Shown: one piece after another, positions 44,220 through 52,772 of the stretch | Layout of the letters: every line of letters starts with the position of its first letter | Numbering within the stretch: position 1 is the first letter of the stretch | NCBI RefSeq assembly: GCF_001277235.1 | Contig: NZ_CP012266.1 | Coordinates: forward strand, 1,240,001-1,304,000 | Reading direction: 5' to 3' | Source: Cronobacter dublinensis subsp. dublinensis LMG 23823 | GTDB lineage: Bacteria > Pseudomonadota > Gammaproteobacteria > Enterobacterales > Enterobacteriaceae | DNA length: 64,000 nt | Program-made: the position numbers and the translations under genes | The notes under the pieces: generated by a model | The model's database searches: none | What the model saw: only the letters and a program-made list of their open reading frames with translations | What the model was told of the DNA's origin: nothing

Positions 44220-44830
44220 GCTTTCTCCAGCAGGCGTCGCTGCATTTCACATTCAAACAGGAATTCGAGCCCCTCCAGATGGCGACGCGCTTGCACGACA
44301 TCTTCCCCCCAGCAGGTCAGCCCGTGGCCGCGCAGCAGAAACCCGTAGCGCAGCGGAAACTGGCGGTGATACTGCGCAATGCGCTCCGCCAGAGCACCAA
44401 TATCCTGATCGTTATCGAAAATGGCAACAGGCACGTTATCAAGATGGGTGGTTTGTCCGGCGAGCGATTTCTGCATCTCATAACCCGTAAGGCGCAACGC
44501 GTCGCTTTTCTCCACGCGGGAGAGCACCGTCGCGTTAACGGTATGCACGTGCAGCACGCAATTCGCGTCAGGAAAGAGGCGGTAAATCAGGGTATGCAGG
44601 CCGGTTTCGGCGGAGGGTTTACGGCCAGATGGCGCGCGCGAGGTGGCGATCTCCACCTGCAAAAAGTCCTCCGGCGTCAGGCTGCCTTTATCTTTGCCTG
44701 ACTCGCTCAGCCAGCACCAGCGTGCGTCCTCACGCAGCGACATATTGCCGCCGGTGGCGGGCGCCCAGCCCTTCGCGCCTACCCAGTGGCAGGCCGCCAC
44801 CAGTTGCTCCAGTTGGCTCTCTTTACTCAT
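44216..44830 (-). CDS. mtnB: Methylthioribulose-1-phosphate dehydratase MtnB
   Basis: A 204-residue class II aldolase-fold dehydratase. Zn ligands lie in HVHTVNAT and, later, LRGHGLTCWG; the substrate loop is ATGGNMSLRE. First gene of the mtnBCD operon, divergent from ybdL across MetJ boxes. The upstream steps (mtnK, mtnA) are not in the window. Confidence 0.95.
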   Translation of the reverse strand: MSKESQLEQLVAACHWVGAKGWAPATGGNMSLREDARWCWLSESGKDKGSLTPEDFLQVEIATSRAPSGRKPSAETGLHTLIYRLFPDANCVLHVHTVNATVLSRVEKSDALRLTGYEMQKSLAGQTTHLDNVPVAIFDNDQDIGALAERIAQYHRQFPLRYGFLLRGHGLTCWGEDVVQARRHLEGLEFLFECEMQRRLLEKA

Positions 44831-44852
44831 CGCATCCCCGCAGGCATATCGT

Positions 44853-44876
44853 TAGCGTTTAGACGTCTAAGCGTCT
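44853..44876. promoter_or_regulatory. MetJ operator (met boxes) between mtnB and ybdL
   Basis: AGACGTCT at 44861-44868 is the exact met-box consensus. AAGCGTCT at 44869-44876 is an adjoining second box, and TAGCGTTT at 44853-44860 a degenerate third. Tandem 8-bp boxes are the known MetJ arrangement. Both mtnBCD and ybdL should be repressed when S-adenosylmethionine is plentiful. Confidence 0.85.
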
Positions 44877-44879
44877 TGA

Positions 44880-44907
44880 TTGCCAGAGAGTAGCATCGTG
44901 TTATAGT
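44880..44907 (+). promoter_or_regulatory. Candidate ybdL promoter
   Basis: TTGCCA (44880-44885) and TATAGT (44902-44907) are separated by 16 bases, directly downstream of the met boxes and about 60 bases before the ybdL ATG. Confidence 0.5.
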
Positions 44908-44965
44908 GTCGGCAACACAAAGACAACACCATAACAACACAGACCGAGCGAAAGGATCAGCCGTG

Positions 44966-46126
44966 ATGAGCCACTCCCCTTTGACGCCAGAAAGCAAGCT
45001 GCCCGCGCTGGGCACGACCATTTTCACCCGCATGAGCGCGCTGGCGCAGGAACACCAGGCGATTAACCTGTCGCAAGGGTTCCCCGATTTCGACGGCCCG
45101 CGCTATTTGCAGGAGCGGCTGGCGCACCACGTCGCGGCGGGCGCAAATCAGTACGCGCCGATGACCGGCGTGCAGGCGCTGCGTGAGGCGATTGCCGATA
45201 AAACCGAGGCGCTCTACGGCCATCGCCCGGACGCCAGCCTTGACGTGACCGTCACGTCAGGGGCCACCGAGGCGCTCTACGCCGCTATCACCGCGCTGGT
45301 GCGCCCTGGCGATGAAGTGATTTGCTTTGACCCGAGCTACGACAGCTACGCGCCTGCGGTGGCGCTCTGCGGCGGTGTGTTAAAGCGCATCGCGCTGACG
45401 CCGCCTGACTTTCGCGTCGACTGGCAGCGGTTCGCTGAACATTTAAGCGAAAAGACCCGGCTGGTTATCCTTAATACGCCGCATAATCCGTCCGCGACGG
45501 TCTGGCGCAAGGCGGATTTCGCGGCGCTCTGGGCGGCGATTGCGGAGCGTGAAATCTACGTGCTGAGCGATGAAGTCTATGAGCACATCTGTTTTGCCGA
45601 AGAGGGGCACGCCAGCGTGCTGGCGCATCCGCAGCTGCGTGAGCGGGCGATAGCGGTGTCGTCGTTTGGTAAAACCTATCATATGACCGGCTGGAAAGTG
45701 GGGTACTGCGTGGCGCCCGCAGCGCTTAGCGCCGAGATCCGCAAAGTGCATCAGTATCTGACGTTCTCAGTCAATACCCCGGCACAGCTGGCGCTGGCGG
45801 ATATGCTGCGCGCCGAGCCGTCGCACTATCTGACGTTGCCCGACTTTTACCGGGCGCGGCGCGACACCTTTATCGAGGCCCTCGCCGCGAGCCGCCTTAA
45901 GATTTTACCCTGCGAAGGCACCTACTTTTTGCTGGCGGATTACAGCGCCATCTCGTCGCTGGACGACGTCAGCTTCTGTGAATGGCTGACCATCGAGGCG
46001 GGCGTCGCCGCCATTCCGCTGTCAGTGTTTTGCGACGCGCCGTTCCCGCACAAACTCATCCGGTTGTGCTTCGCCAAACAGGAGGCGACGCTGCTCGCCG
46101 CGGCGGAGCGGCTGGCGCGGCTATAG
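44966..46126 (+). CDS. ybdL: Methionine aminotransferase YbdL (KMTB transaminase)
   Basis: A 386-residue fold-type I aminotransferase, same length as E. coli YbdL. PLP-binding Lys lies in SSFGKTYHMTGWKVGY; other family marks are INLSQGFPDFDGP, NQYAPMTG, NTPHNPSA and SDEVYEHI. YbdL prefers methionine and other sulfur or aromatic amino acids; next to mtnBCD it most likely catalyses the last salvage step, keto-methylthiobutyrate to methionine (MtnE role, inference). I use ATG 44966 after AAAGGA; the frame opens earlier at 44906. Confidence 0.93.
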   Translation: MSHSPLTPESKLPALGTTIFTRMSALAQEHQAINLSQGFPDFDGPRYLQERLAHHVAAGANQYAPMTGVQALREAIADKTEALYGHRPDASLDVTVTSGATEALYAAITALVRPGDEVICFDPSYDSYAPAVALCGGVLKRIALTPPDFRVDWQRFAEHLSEKTRLVILNTPHNPSATVWRKADFAALWAAIAEREIYVLSDEVYEHICFAEEGHASVLAHPQLRERAIAVSSFGKTYHMTGWKVGYCVAPAALSAEIRKVHQYLTFSVNTPAQLALADMLRAEPSHYLTLPDFYRARRDTFIEALAASRLKILPCEGTYFLLADYSAISSLDDVSFCEWLTIEAGVAAIPLSVFCDAPFPHKLIRLCFAKQEATLLAAAERLARL

Positions 46127-47083
46127 GGTTGGCTGATCCGGAGACACCGCGTCCTGTTTGAGCGCGGCGGGCACATCGTGCAGAAAGTGCTGTTCGATGC
46201 GCGATACAAAGCTCACGAACGACGCATTGGTTAACGATGAGCGGTTATAGATAAGGTAGTAGTCTATCTGCGGCAGGTCGATGTTCAGCGCCACCGGCCG
46301 CAACCGAAAGACCGAGCGATAGCGGCGCAGGGTGGAGGCAGGCAGAATGCCGACAAAATCGGTTTTGCCAATCACCGCCATGATCGACGACGGCGAATTG
46401 CTGGTAAACGCGATTTGCCGTTCGCCGATAAGCTCGGAAGACTTCACATGGAAATGCTTCTGGCCCTCTTCGGTGCCGTTAAACAGCGTAAATTTCTCCT
46501 GCGCCAGCGCGGCCGCGTCGGCACGCTCCCCCAGCCGCGGATGGTTCTCGCTGCACACCAGTACCGTCTCCTCGCTAAAGCAGTGTTTGCAAATCACCGA
46601 ATGGCTGACGATGGGGGTCATGCCGATTATCAAATCCGCCTTGCGATAGGCCAGTAAGTCTTCTGCGGTTTCGCTGGCAAGCGTGGTGTCGTAATGCTCC
46701 AGCTCGAAATCGTAATGCTCGCGAAACGCGCTCACTAACTCCGGCAGATGATCCGCAGCCAGCGACGGCGGGCAGTAGAGCACGAAGTTTTTACGCAGCG
46801 GCGCACCCTGCATCATGTTGATGGTCTGCTCAAGCTGATTGAGGTTGTCTTCGAGATAATGATGCAGGTTGGTGCCGACGGTGGTGGGCGTGATGCCTTT
46901 GCCGGAGCGGACAAACAGCGGGTCGTTAAGCTGGTTGCGCAGGCGCTGCAACGACTGGCTTATCGCCGAGGGCGTGAGAAACAGCGCTTCAGCCGCCTTG
47001 CTGACGCTGCGATGCAGATAAATGCATTCAAAGATAACCAGAAGATTGAGGTCGAACTTTTTCAAATCCTGCAAATTTGCCAT
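46121..47083 (-). CDS. ybdO: LysR-family transcriptional regulator, YbdO/CitR-like
   Basis: A 320-residue LysR protein: N-terminal winged helix (FDLNLLVIFECIYLHRSVSKAAEALFLTPSAISQSLQRLR) and C-terminal co-inducer domain. Position between ybdL and ahpC matches E. coli ybdO, which I use for the name; the target here is unknown. It converges on ybdL with a 6-base overlap. In E. coli ybdN, ybdM and dsbG are also in this neighbourhood; none is here. Confidence 0.8.
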   Translation of the reverse strand: MANLQDLKKFDLNLLVIFECIYLHRSVSKAAEALFLTPSAISQSLQRLRNQLNDPLFVRSGKGITPTTVGTNLHHYLEDNLNQLEQTINMMQGAPLRKNFVLYCPPSLAADHLPELVSAFREHYDFELEHYDTTLASETAEDLLAYRKADLIIGMTPIVSHSVICKHCFSEETVLVCSENHPRLGERADAAALAQEKFTLFNGTEEGQKHFHVKSSELIGERQIAFTSNSPSSIMAVIGKTDFVGILPASTLRRYRSVFRLRPVALNIDLPQIDYYLIYNRSSLTNASFVSFVSRIEQHFLHDVPAALKQDAVSPDQPTL

Positions 47084-47340
47084 GACAGCCTCGCAACGAG
47101 ACGAAAGGGTTTTTTATGGTTTATGCATTCTCTGTAAATAATAGATAAGGAATATGTTTTTTGTGCATTCGGGGCGGGTCGTAATCTGAAAAACGAAGCC
47201 GCCTTCACAGAAGCGGGGCGGCGACGGGGCGCATAGTTTTCCTGCGCGTAACGGTAAGAAAAGCCTGCCGGTACAAGGCGTTCAGTCACCCGTCGTCAAC
47301 ACGCATGGCACGTTGTCTTTTGTTAAGCTATGCCTATCAG

Positions 47341-47511
47341 AGCCATAGACGGGAATAATCTTCGCCTGCGTTGCCCTTAGAGCACGAGAGTGTTCTAATC
47401 GCAGGAATGCCTGTGTCGCACCTGCGGCGCAGCGCTTTTGCCAGCACGCTGGCTCTGACGTTACCTGCGGGTATCTCAGCGACTCAGGCCGCCCGTTCAG
47501 GTGGCTTTTTT
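47341..47511 (+). ncRNA. Candidate structured small RNA upstream of ahpC
   Basis: The 575-bp gap between ybdO and ahpC has no convincing gene but holds a strong hairpin: CCTGCG (47365-47370) with CGCAGG (47400-47405), enclosing TTAGAGCA (47377-47384) with TGTTCTAA (47391-47398). About 80 bases later is a terminator-like stem GCCGCC (47488-47493) and GGTGGC (47500-47505) followed by TTTTTT. A weak promoter (TTGTCT, 16 bases, TATCAG) lies at 47313-47340. Together these fit a small RNA of about 170 bases or a 5' element; transcription is unproven. Confidence 0.4.
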
Positions 47512-47560
47512 ATTTTTCGCCCGTTGGGGTGAAACGTTCATAAGGTTGTCCCGAACGTGT

Positions 47561-47590
47561 TGTTAGCTATCACTTATTGATTTGATAACG
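47561..47590 (+). promoter_or_regulatory. Candidate OxyR-site region of the ahpC promoter
   Basis: AGCTATCACTTATTGATTTG and the following ATAACG resemble the upstream region of E. coli ahpC, an OxyR-controlled gene. Half-site spacing is imperfect, so this rests partly on gene context. Confidence 0.4.
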
Positions 47591-47659
47591 CAAACGCATT
47601 GGCCCGGGTTGCTAAAATTCGATACCTTACGTCCCATCGAAAACACGGAGGAAGTATAG

Positions 47660-48223
47660 ATGTCCTTGATTAATACCAAAATCAAACCTTTCAAAAACAT
47701 GGCGTTCAAAAACGGTGAGTTCATCGAAGTTACCGAGAAAAACACGGAAGGCCGCTGGAGCGTATTCTTCTTCTATCCGGCTGACTTTACCTTCGTATGC
47801 CCGACCGAACTGGGCGACGTGGCTGACCATCACGACGAGCTGCAGAAACTGGGCGTAGACGTTTACTCCGTTTCTACCGACACCCACTTCACCCACAAAG
47901 CGTGGCACAGCAGCTCCGACACCATCGCGAAAATCAAATACGCGATGATCGGCGACCCGACTGGCGCCCTGACCCGTAACTTCGAAATCATGCGTGAAGA
48001 CGAAGGTCTGGCTGACCGCGGTACGTTCATCGTTGACCCGCAGGGCATTATCCAGGCTATCGAAATTACTGCTGAAGGCATCGGCCGCGACGCGTCTGAC
48101 CTGCTGCGTAAAATCAAAGCGGCGCAGTATGTTGCTTCCCACCCAGGCGAAGTTTGCCCGGCTAAGTGGAAAGAAGGCGATGCGACTCTGGCGCCGTCTC
48201 TGGACCTGGTTGGCAAAATCTAA
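47660..48223 (+). CDS. ahpC: Alkyl hydroperoxide reductase peroxiredoxin subunit AhpC
   Basis: A 187-residue typical 2-Cys peroxiredoxin. Peroxidatic Cys is in FVCPTEL (about 47) and resolving Cys in EVCPAKW (about 166). It reduces hydrogen peroxide and organic peroxides in the cytosol and is itself reduced by AhpF, encoded next. Strong ribosome site GGAGGAA. Codon use is that of a highly expressed gene. Confidence 0.98.
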   Translation: MSLINTKIKPFKNMAFKNGEFIEVTEKNTEGRWSVFFFYPADFTFVCPTELGDVADHHDELQKLGVDVYSVSTDTHFTHKAWHSSSDTIAKIKYAMIGDPTGALTRNFEIMREDEGLADRGTFIVDPQGIIQAIEITAEGIGRDASDLLRKIKAAQYVASHPGEVCPAKWKEGDATLAPSLDLVGKI

Positions 48224-48270
48224 TTTTTCTTCGGCTTTTGCTGCATAGCTGTGCTGGCATCACTCTCGCG

Positions 48271-48302
48271 CCCCGGTCACTTACTTTTGTAAGCTCCCGG
48301 GG
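48271..48302. repeat. Stem-loop repeat between ahpC and ahpF
   Basis: CCCCGG (48271-48276) pairs with CCGGGG (48297-48302), enclosing CTTAC and GTAAG around a TTTT loop. The surrounding GCATAGCTGTGCTGGCATCA and GTTCGCCGCCTTGCT phrases look like a dispersed intergenic element I associate with many enteric genomes (from memory). Confidence 0.5.
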
Positions 48303-48362
48303 ACTTAAGAGTTCGCCGCCTTGCTCTGCAACAAAAATCCTTCGAAAAATACAGGCATTATC

Positions 48363-48390
48363 ACGGGTGCAGTTCTGCACCCGTTTTTTT
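48363..48390 (+). terminator. Terminator or attenuator between ahpC and ahpF
   Basis: ACGGGTGCA (48363-48371) pairs with TGCACCCGT (48376-48384) around GTTC and is followed by seven T's. It should end most ahpC transcripts and explain lower ahpF expression. Confidence 0.85.
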
Positions 48391-48483
48391 GAAAACGCTT
48401 TTACGCGCTCTCATTTAAGTTGCAACGCGGCGCGGCCTGTTCGAGGCGGCTTAAATGAGGAAGCGTAAGCTCAGGAGAAAATT

Positions 48484-50049
48484 ATGCTCGACACAAACAT
48501 GAAAACCCAGCTCAAGGCCTATCTTGAGCGTCTGACAAAACCTGTTGAGTTAGTGGCCACGCTGGATGACAGCGCGAAATCAGCAGAGATCAAAGAACTG
48601 CTGACGGAAATCGCTGAGCTGTCTGACAAAGTCTCTTTCCGGGAAGACAACAGCCTCGCAGCGCGTAAACCTTCATTTTTAATCACCAACCCAGGCTCTA
48701 CTCAGGGTCCGAGCTTTGCGGGTTCGCCGCTCGGCCACGAGTTCACCTCGCTGGTGCTGGCGCTGCTCTGGACCGGCGGTCATCCGTCGAAAGAAGCGCA
48801 GTCGCTGCTTGAGCAGATCCGCGATCTGGATGGCGATTTTGAGTTCGAAACCTACTACTCGCTCTCCTGCCACAACTGCCCGGATGTCGTGCAGGCGCTG
48901 AACCTGATGGCGGTACTGAACCCGCGCATCAAGCACACGGCTATTGATGGCGCGGTGTTCCAGAATGAAATCACCGAGCGCAATGTGATGGGTGTTCCGG
49001 CAGTCTTTATGAACGGCGTGGAGTTTGGCTCTGGCCGTATGACCCTTGCGGAAATCGTGGCGAAAGTGGACACCGGCGCGGAAAAACGCGCGGCGGAAGA
49101 GCTGAACCAGCGTGACGCCTACGACGTGCTGATTGTCGGCTCCGGCCCGGCGGGCGCGGCGGCGGCGGTATACTCCGCGCGTAAAGGCATTCGTACCGGC
49201 CTGATGGGTGAGCGTTTCGGCGGCCAGGTGCTCGACACCGTGGATATCGAAAACTACATCTCCGTGCCGAAAACCGAAGGCCAGAAACTGGCGGGCGCGC
49301 TGAAAGCGCACGTGGACGACTACGATGTAGACGTTATCGACACCCAGAGCGCGACGAAGCTTATCCCGGCGGCGACCGAAGGCGGCCTGCATCAGATCCA
49401 AACCGCCTCCGGCGCGGTGCTGAAAGCGCGCAGCGTGATCGTGGCGACCGGCGCGAAATGGCGCAACATGGGCGTGCCGGGCGAAGATCAGTATCGCACC
49501 AAAGGCGTGACCTACTGCCCGCACTGCGACGGCCCGCTGTTTAAAGGCAAACGCGTGGCGGTGATCGGCGGCGGTAACTCCGGCGTGGAAGCGGCGATTG
49601 ATCTTGCGGGTATCGTTGAGCACGTGACCCTGCTGGAGTTCGCACCTGACATGAAAGCCGACCAGGTATTGCAGGATAAACTGCGCAGCCTGAAAAACGT
49701 CGACATCATTCTGAACGCGATGACTACCGAAGTGAAAGGCGACGGCACGAGGCTGACCGGTCTGGATTACCAGGATCGCGTCACCGGCTCCGTGAAGCAT
49801 CTGGAAGTGGCAGGGATCTTCGTGCAGATTGGTCTGCTGCCGAACACCACCTGGCTTGAAGGCGCTATCGAGCGTAACCGCATGGGCGAAATTATCATCG
49901 ACGCCAAATGCGAAACCAGCGTGAAAGGCGTATTCGCGGCCGGCGACTGCACCACCGTGCCGTACAAACAGATTATCATCGCCACCGGCGAAGGCGCGAA
50001 AGCGTCGCTGAGCGCCTTTGATTATCTGATTCGCACCAAAACCGCGTAA
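48484..50049 (+). CDS. ahpF: Alkyl hydroperoxide reductase flavoprotein subunit AhpF
   Basis: A 521-residue NADH:AhpC disulfide reductase, same length as E. coli AhpF. The N-terminal thioredoxin-like double domain has CHNCPD (C129/C132); the C-terminal thioredoxin-reductase-like part has the FAD motif IVGSGPAGAAAA, CPHCDG (C345/C348) and the NADH motif VIGGGNSGVEAA. AGGAG lies 7 bases before the ATG. Confidence 0.98.
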   Translation: MLDTNMKTQLKAYLERLTKPVELVATLDDSAKSAEIKELLTEIAELSDKVSFREDNSLAARKPSFLITNPGSTQGPSFAGSPLGHEFTSLVLALLWTGGHPSKEAQSLLEQIRDLDGDFEFETYYSLSCHNCPDVVQALNLMAVLNPRIKHTAIDGAVFQNEITERNVMGVPAVFMNGVEFGSGRMTLAEIVAKVDTGAEKRAAEELNQRDAYDVLIVGSGPAGAAAAVYSARKGIRTGLMGERFGGQVLDTVDIENYISVPKTEGQKLAGALKAHVDDYDVDVIDTQSATKLIPAATEGGLHQIQTASGAVLKARSVIVATGAKWRNMGVPGEDQYRTKGVTYCPHCDGPLFKGKRVAVIGGGNSGVEAAIDLAGIVEHVTLLEFAPDMKADQVLQDKLRSLKNVDIILNAMTTEVKGDGTRLTGLDYQDRVTGSVKHLEVAGIFVQIGLLPNTTWLEGAIERNRMGEIIIDAKCETSVKGVFAAGDCTTVPYKQIIIATGEGAKASLSAFDYLIRTKTA

Positions 50050-50074
50050 GAATAAGAAAGTAAGACACCTGCGC

Positions 50075-50103
50075 AAAAGCCGCCCACAAGGGCGGCTTTT
50101 TTA
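50075..50103 (+). terminator. Terminator after ahpF
   Basis: AAAAGCCGCCC (50075-50085) pairs with GGGCGGCTTTT (50090-50100) around a 4-base loop, followed by more T's. Confidence 0.9.
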
Positions 50104-50136
50104 TTGGCGGATTGGGTGGGCAGCGGTGTAGTCACT

Positions 50137-50205
50137 GGCGGGCGCGCGTTGCTTACCTGCCCTACAACGTTTGCAACCGTAATGCTGAGTGCCAGCGCAC
50201 CCGCC
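50137..50205. repeat. REP-like element between ahpF and uspG
   Basis: Contains GGCGGGCGCGCGTTGCTTAC near 50137-50156 and an opposing GCGCACCCGCC ending at 50205. It is a degenerate copy of the repeats at 42.9 and 55.9 kb. Confidence 0.55.
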
Positions 50206-50243
50206 ATTTATGCCCAGATCACCCGCAATTTATGCGACTGACG

Positions 50244-50672
50244 TTATCGCACCACAAAAACCGGCACATGGGCGTGCCGCACGACGCTTGAAGCGTTTGA
50301 GCCTAACAGGTGGGTGCTGATTGACGGATCGCGCGAGCCGATCACTACCACGTCGGCGCTTAGCTCTTTCGCCATCGCGTTGACTTCATCGCGCACGCTG
50401 CCGAACCGGATATGGCTGTGCAGGCGGTCTTCCGGCAGGGTGAAATGGTGCTTCAGGGTTTGCAGACGCGCGTTCGCCTCGGCTTCGAGATGCTCTTCAA
50501 ACCGGCGGATATCGGCGGCGAAGCGGTGGAGGCTCAGGTTGGCCGAGCCCGGCAAAACATGCAGCAGATGAATAATCCCTGACTGCTGAGCCAGAAACTC
50601 CGCGTGGGCAATCGCTTTGTCGCTCAGTTCCATTTCAAATACATCAACAGGCATCAGAATAGTGTTGTACAT
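50244..50672 (-). CDS. uspG: Universal stress protein UspG
   Basis: A 142-residue UspA-superfamily protein, same size as E. coli UspG (YbdQ). It begins MYNTILMPVDVFEMELSDKA and has the ATP-binding loop VVIGSRDPSISTHLLGSNASSVVRHA in pieces (G-2x-G-9x-G-S type). I use ATG 50672 behind GGAGGAG. It is divergent from ybdR, as in E. coli. Confidence 0.95.
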   Translation of the reverse strand: MYNTILMPVDVFEMELSDKAIAHAEFLAQQSGIIHLLHVLPGSANLSLHRFAADIRRFEEHLEAEANARLQTLKHHFTLPEDRLHSHIRFGSVRDEVNAMAKELSADVVVIGSRDPSISTHLLGSNASSVVRHAHVPVFVVR

Positions 50673-50914
50673 CGTCACTCCTCCGTTAGCGGTTATCAAC
50701 GCCTGCATAAAACCACAATTTCAGCACGGATAATTTTATACGCCCGACAAATTTGTCCTTTTTTACGCAGCATCGTTAGCCAGGAAAACTCTCAAAGCCG
50801 CCCGGCTTAAGGCTTATCGCGAGGCTGATGGCCCATCCGGTCTACCCTTGGTGTAGACCAGATGAACATTCGCACTGGAACCTGTCTCTTTTTACTCTCT
50901 GCCAGGAGGTCGTA

Positions 50915-52147
50915 ATGAAGGCGTTAACCTACCACGGGCCGCATAACGTTAAAGTTGAGAATGTCCCGGACCCGATTATTGAGGCGCAGGACGACATTAT
51001 TCTGCGCGTCACGGCCACTGCGATTTGCGGTTCCGACTTACACCTCTATCGCGGCAAAATCCCGCAGGTGCATCACGGCGACATTTTCGGCCATGAATTT
51101 ATGGGGGAAGTGGTGGAAACCGGCAGCGCGGTAAAAGATATTCGCAAAGGCGACCGCGTGGTGATCCCGTTCGTTATCGCCTGCGGGGAGTGTTTTTTCT
51201 GCAAGCTGCAGCAATATTCCGCCTGTGAAACCACCAACAAAGGCACCGGCGCGGCGTTGAATAAAAAGCAGATCCCGGCACCCGCGGCGCTGTTCGGCTA
51301 CAGCCACCTCTACGGCGGCATTCCGGGCGGGCAGGCGGAGTATGTCCGCGTGCCGAAGGGGAACGTCGGGCCGTTCAAGGTGCCGCCGGTACTCTCCGAT
51401 GACAAAGCGCTGTTTCTTTCCGACATCCTGCCGACCGCCTGGCAGGCGGTGAAAAACGGCCAGGTGCAGAAGGGCTCTCAGGTAGCGATTTACGGCGCGG
51501 GACCGGTGGGGCTTCTGAGCGCGGCCTGCGCGCGGCTGATGGGCGCCGAGCAGATTTTTATGGTCGATCATAACGACTATCGGCTCGCCTTCGCTAAAGA
51601 ACGTTACGGGGTTATCCCGATTAACTTCGATGACAACGACGATCCGGCGGCGTTTATTATCGAAAACACGCCGGGCAACCGCGGCGTGGACGCGGTCATC
51701 GATGCGGTCGGCTTCGAGGCCAAAGGCAGCCTTACCGAAACCGTGCTGTCGAATCTCAAAATCGAAGGCAGCAGCGGCAAAGCGCTGCGTCAGTGCATCG
51801 CGGCGGTGCGTCGCGGTGGCGTGGTGAGCGTGCCGGGCGTTTACGCGGGCTTTATTCACGGCTTCCTCTTTGGCGATGCGTTTGATAAGGGCATCAGCTT
51901 TAAAATGGGCCAAACGCATGTGCACGCGTTCCTGCCGGAGCTGCTGCCGCTTATCGAGCAGGGGCTGCTGACGCCGGAGGAGATCGTGACGCACTATCTG
52001 CCGCTGGAAGACGCCGCGCGCGGCTACAAGATTTTCGAGAAGCGCGAAGAGGAGTGCCGCAAGGTGATTCTGGTGCCGGGAGCGGCGACGCCGGAGGCGG
52101 CGCGCGATAAAGTCACTGCGCTGATGAATGCGCCGTTGCAGCCGTAG
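50915..52147 (+). CDS. ybdR: Zinc-dependent alcohol dehydrogenase YbdR
   Basis: A 410-residue medium-chain dehydrogenase. Catalytic Zn ligands lie in ICGSDLHLYRG and GHEFMGEV, the structural Zn cluster in CGECFFCKLQQYSAC, and the Rossmann motif in AIYGAGPVGLLSA. The substrate is unknown, although formaldehyde-dehydrogenase-like insertions are present. I use ATG 50915 behind AGGAGG; the open frame extends 29 codons upstream without family sequence. Confidence 0.93.
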   Translation: MKALTYHGPHNVKVENVPDPIIEAQDDIILRVTATAICGSDLHLYRGKIPQVHHGDIFGHEFMGEVVETGSAVKDIRKGDRVVIPFVIACGECFFCKLQQYSACETTNKGTGAALNKKQIPAPAALFGYSHLYGGIPGGQAEYVRVPKGNVGPFKVPPVLSDDKALFLSDILPTAWQAVKNGQVQKGSQVAIYGAGPVGLLSAACARLMGAEQIFMVDHNDYRLAFAKERYGVIPINFDDNDDPAAFIIENTPGNRGVDAVIDAVGFEAKGSLTETVLSNLKIEGSSGKALRQCIAAVRRGGVVSVPGVYAGFIHGFLFGDAFDKGISFKMGQTHVHAFLPELLPLIEQGLLTPEEIVTHYLPLEDAARGYKIFEKREEECRKVILVPGAATPEAARDKVTALMNAPLQP

Positions 52148-52165
52148 AACGGGCGCATAAACAGA

Positions 52166-52196
52166 AAGAGGATGCCGCAGCATCCTCTTATTTTTT
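52166..52196 (+). terminator. Terminator after ybdR
   Basis: AAGAGGATGC (52166-52175) pairs with GCATCCTCTT (52180-52189), then A and six T's. It also lies downstream of rnk, which converges. Confidence 0.9.
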
Positions 52197-52210
52197 GCCG
52201 CACAGCGGGC

Positions 52211-52621
52211 TTAGCGATGGTATTCGCCCGCCGCTTCCGGCTGGTAAAGCAGTTCCAGCACTTCGATATGGGTTTCGCTGCCGTCCGGCAGTGGCCAGCG
52301 GATGGCGTCGCCTACGCGCAGCCCCAGCAGCGCCGCGCCGACCGGGGCCATTACCGACAGCGCTTCATCGCTGCTGCCCGCGAGCTGCGGGTAGACCAAC
52401 TGGCGCTCGTACGTTTCCCCGCTCGCCAGATCGCGGAATTTCACCCGGCTGTTCATCGTCACCACATCCTGCGGCATCGCCTGCGGGCTGACCATCCGGG
52501 CGCGATCCAGCTCATCGTTCAGCGCGTCGGCGACCGGCAGGCGCGCGAACGCGGGCTGCTCCAGCAGGCTATCGAGACGTTCGGCATCGAGTTCGTTGAT
52601 GATAAGGGCAGGTCGGGACAT
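52211..52621 (-). CDS. rnk: Regulator of nucleoside diphosphate kinase Rnk
   Basis: A 136-residue GreA/Rnk-family protein. It begins MSRPALIINELDAERLDSLLEQ (coiled coil-like helix pair), followed by a C-terminal FKBP-like domain (VTMNSRVKFRDL, LSVMAPVGAALLGLRVGDAIRWPLPDG). It binds RNA polymerase and affects Ndk levels in E. coli. GGAGTGAG precedes the ATG. Confidence 0.95.
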   Translation of the reverse strand: MSRPALIINELDAERLDSLLEQPAFARLPVADALNDELDRARMVSPQAMPQDVVTMNSRVKFRDLASGETYERQLVYPQLAGSSDEALSVMAPVGAALLGLRVGDAIRWPLPDGSETHIEVLELLYQPEAAGEYHR

Positions 52622-52675
52622 TTCTCACTCCATGTCGTTGAATCAGGCGGCGTTTCGCCGCTAACAAGCGTCCAA

Positions 52676-52706
52676 AGAAAAACCCTCACCGTCAAAACGA
52701 TGAGGG
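52676..52706 (-). terminator. Terminator after the GntP-family permease gene
   Basis: On the minus strand CCCTCA plus TCGT (52706-52697) pairs with ACGG plus TGAGGG (52692-52683) around TTTG, followed by TTTTT. Confidence 0.8.
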
Positions 52707-52772
52707 TCCGCGTCAGGGGATGATACTCAGCCTTGCGCGCCGTTTGAAGTGACCTGGGTCACGAAACGGGGC

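Noticed and set aside
48679..50076. 465-codon minus-strand frame opposite ahpF
   Set aside because: Mirror of a highly expressed, G+C-rich gene; the protein has low-complexity His/Arg/Ala content and no domain.
51038..52183. 381-codon minus-strand frame opposite ybdR
   Set aside because: Arg/His-rich antisense shadow of a clear dehydrogenase gene.
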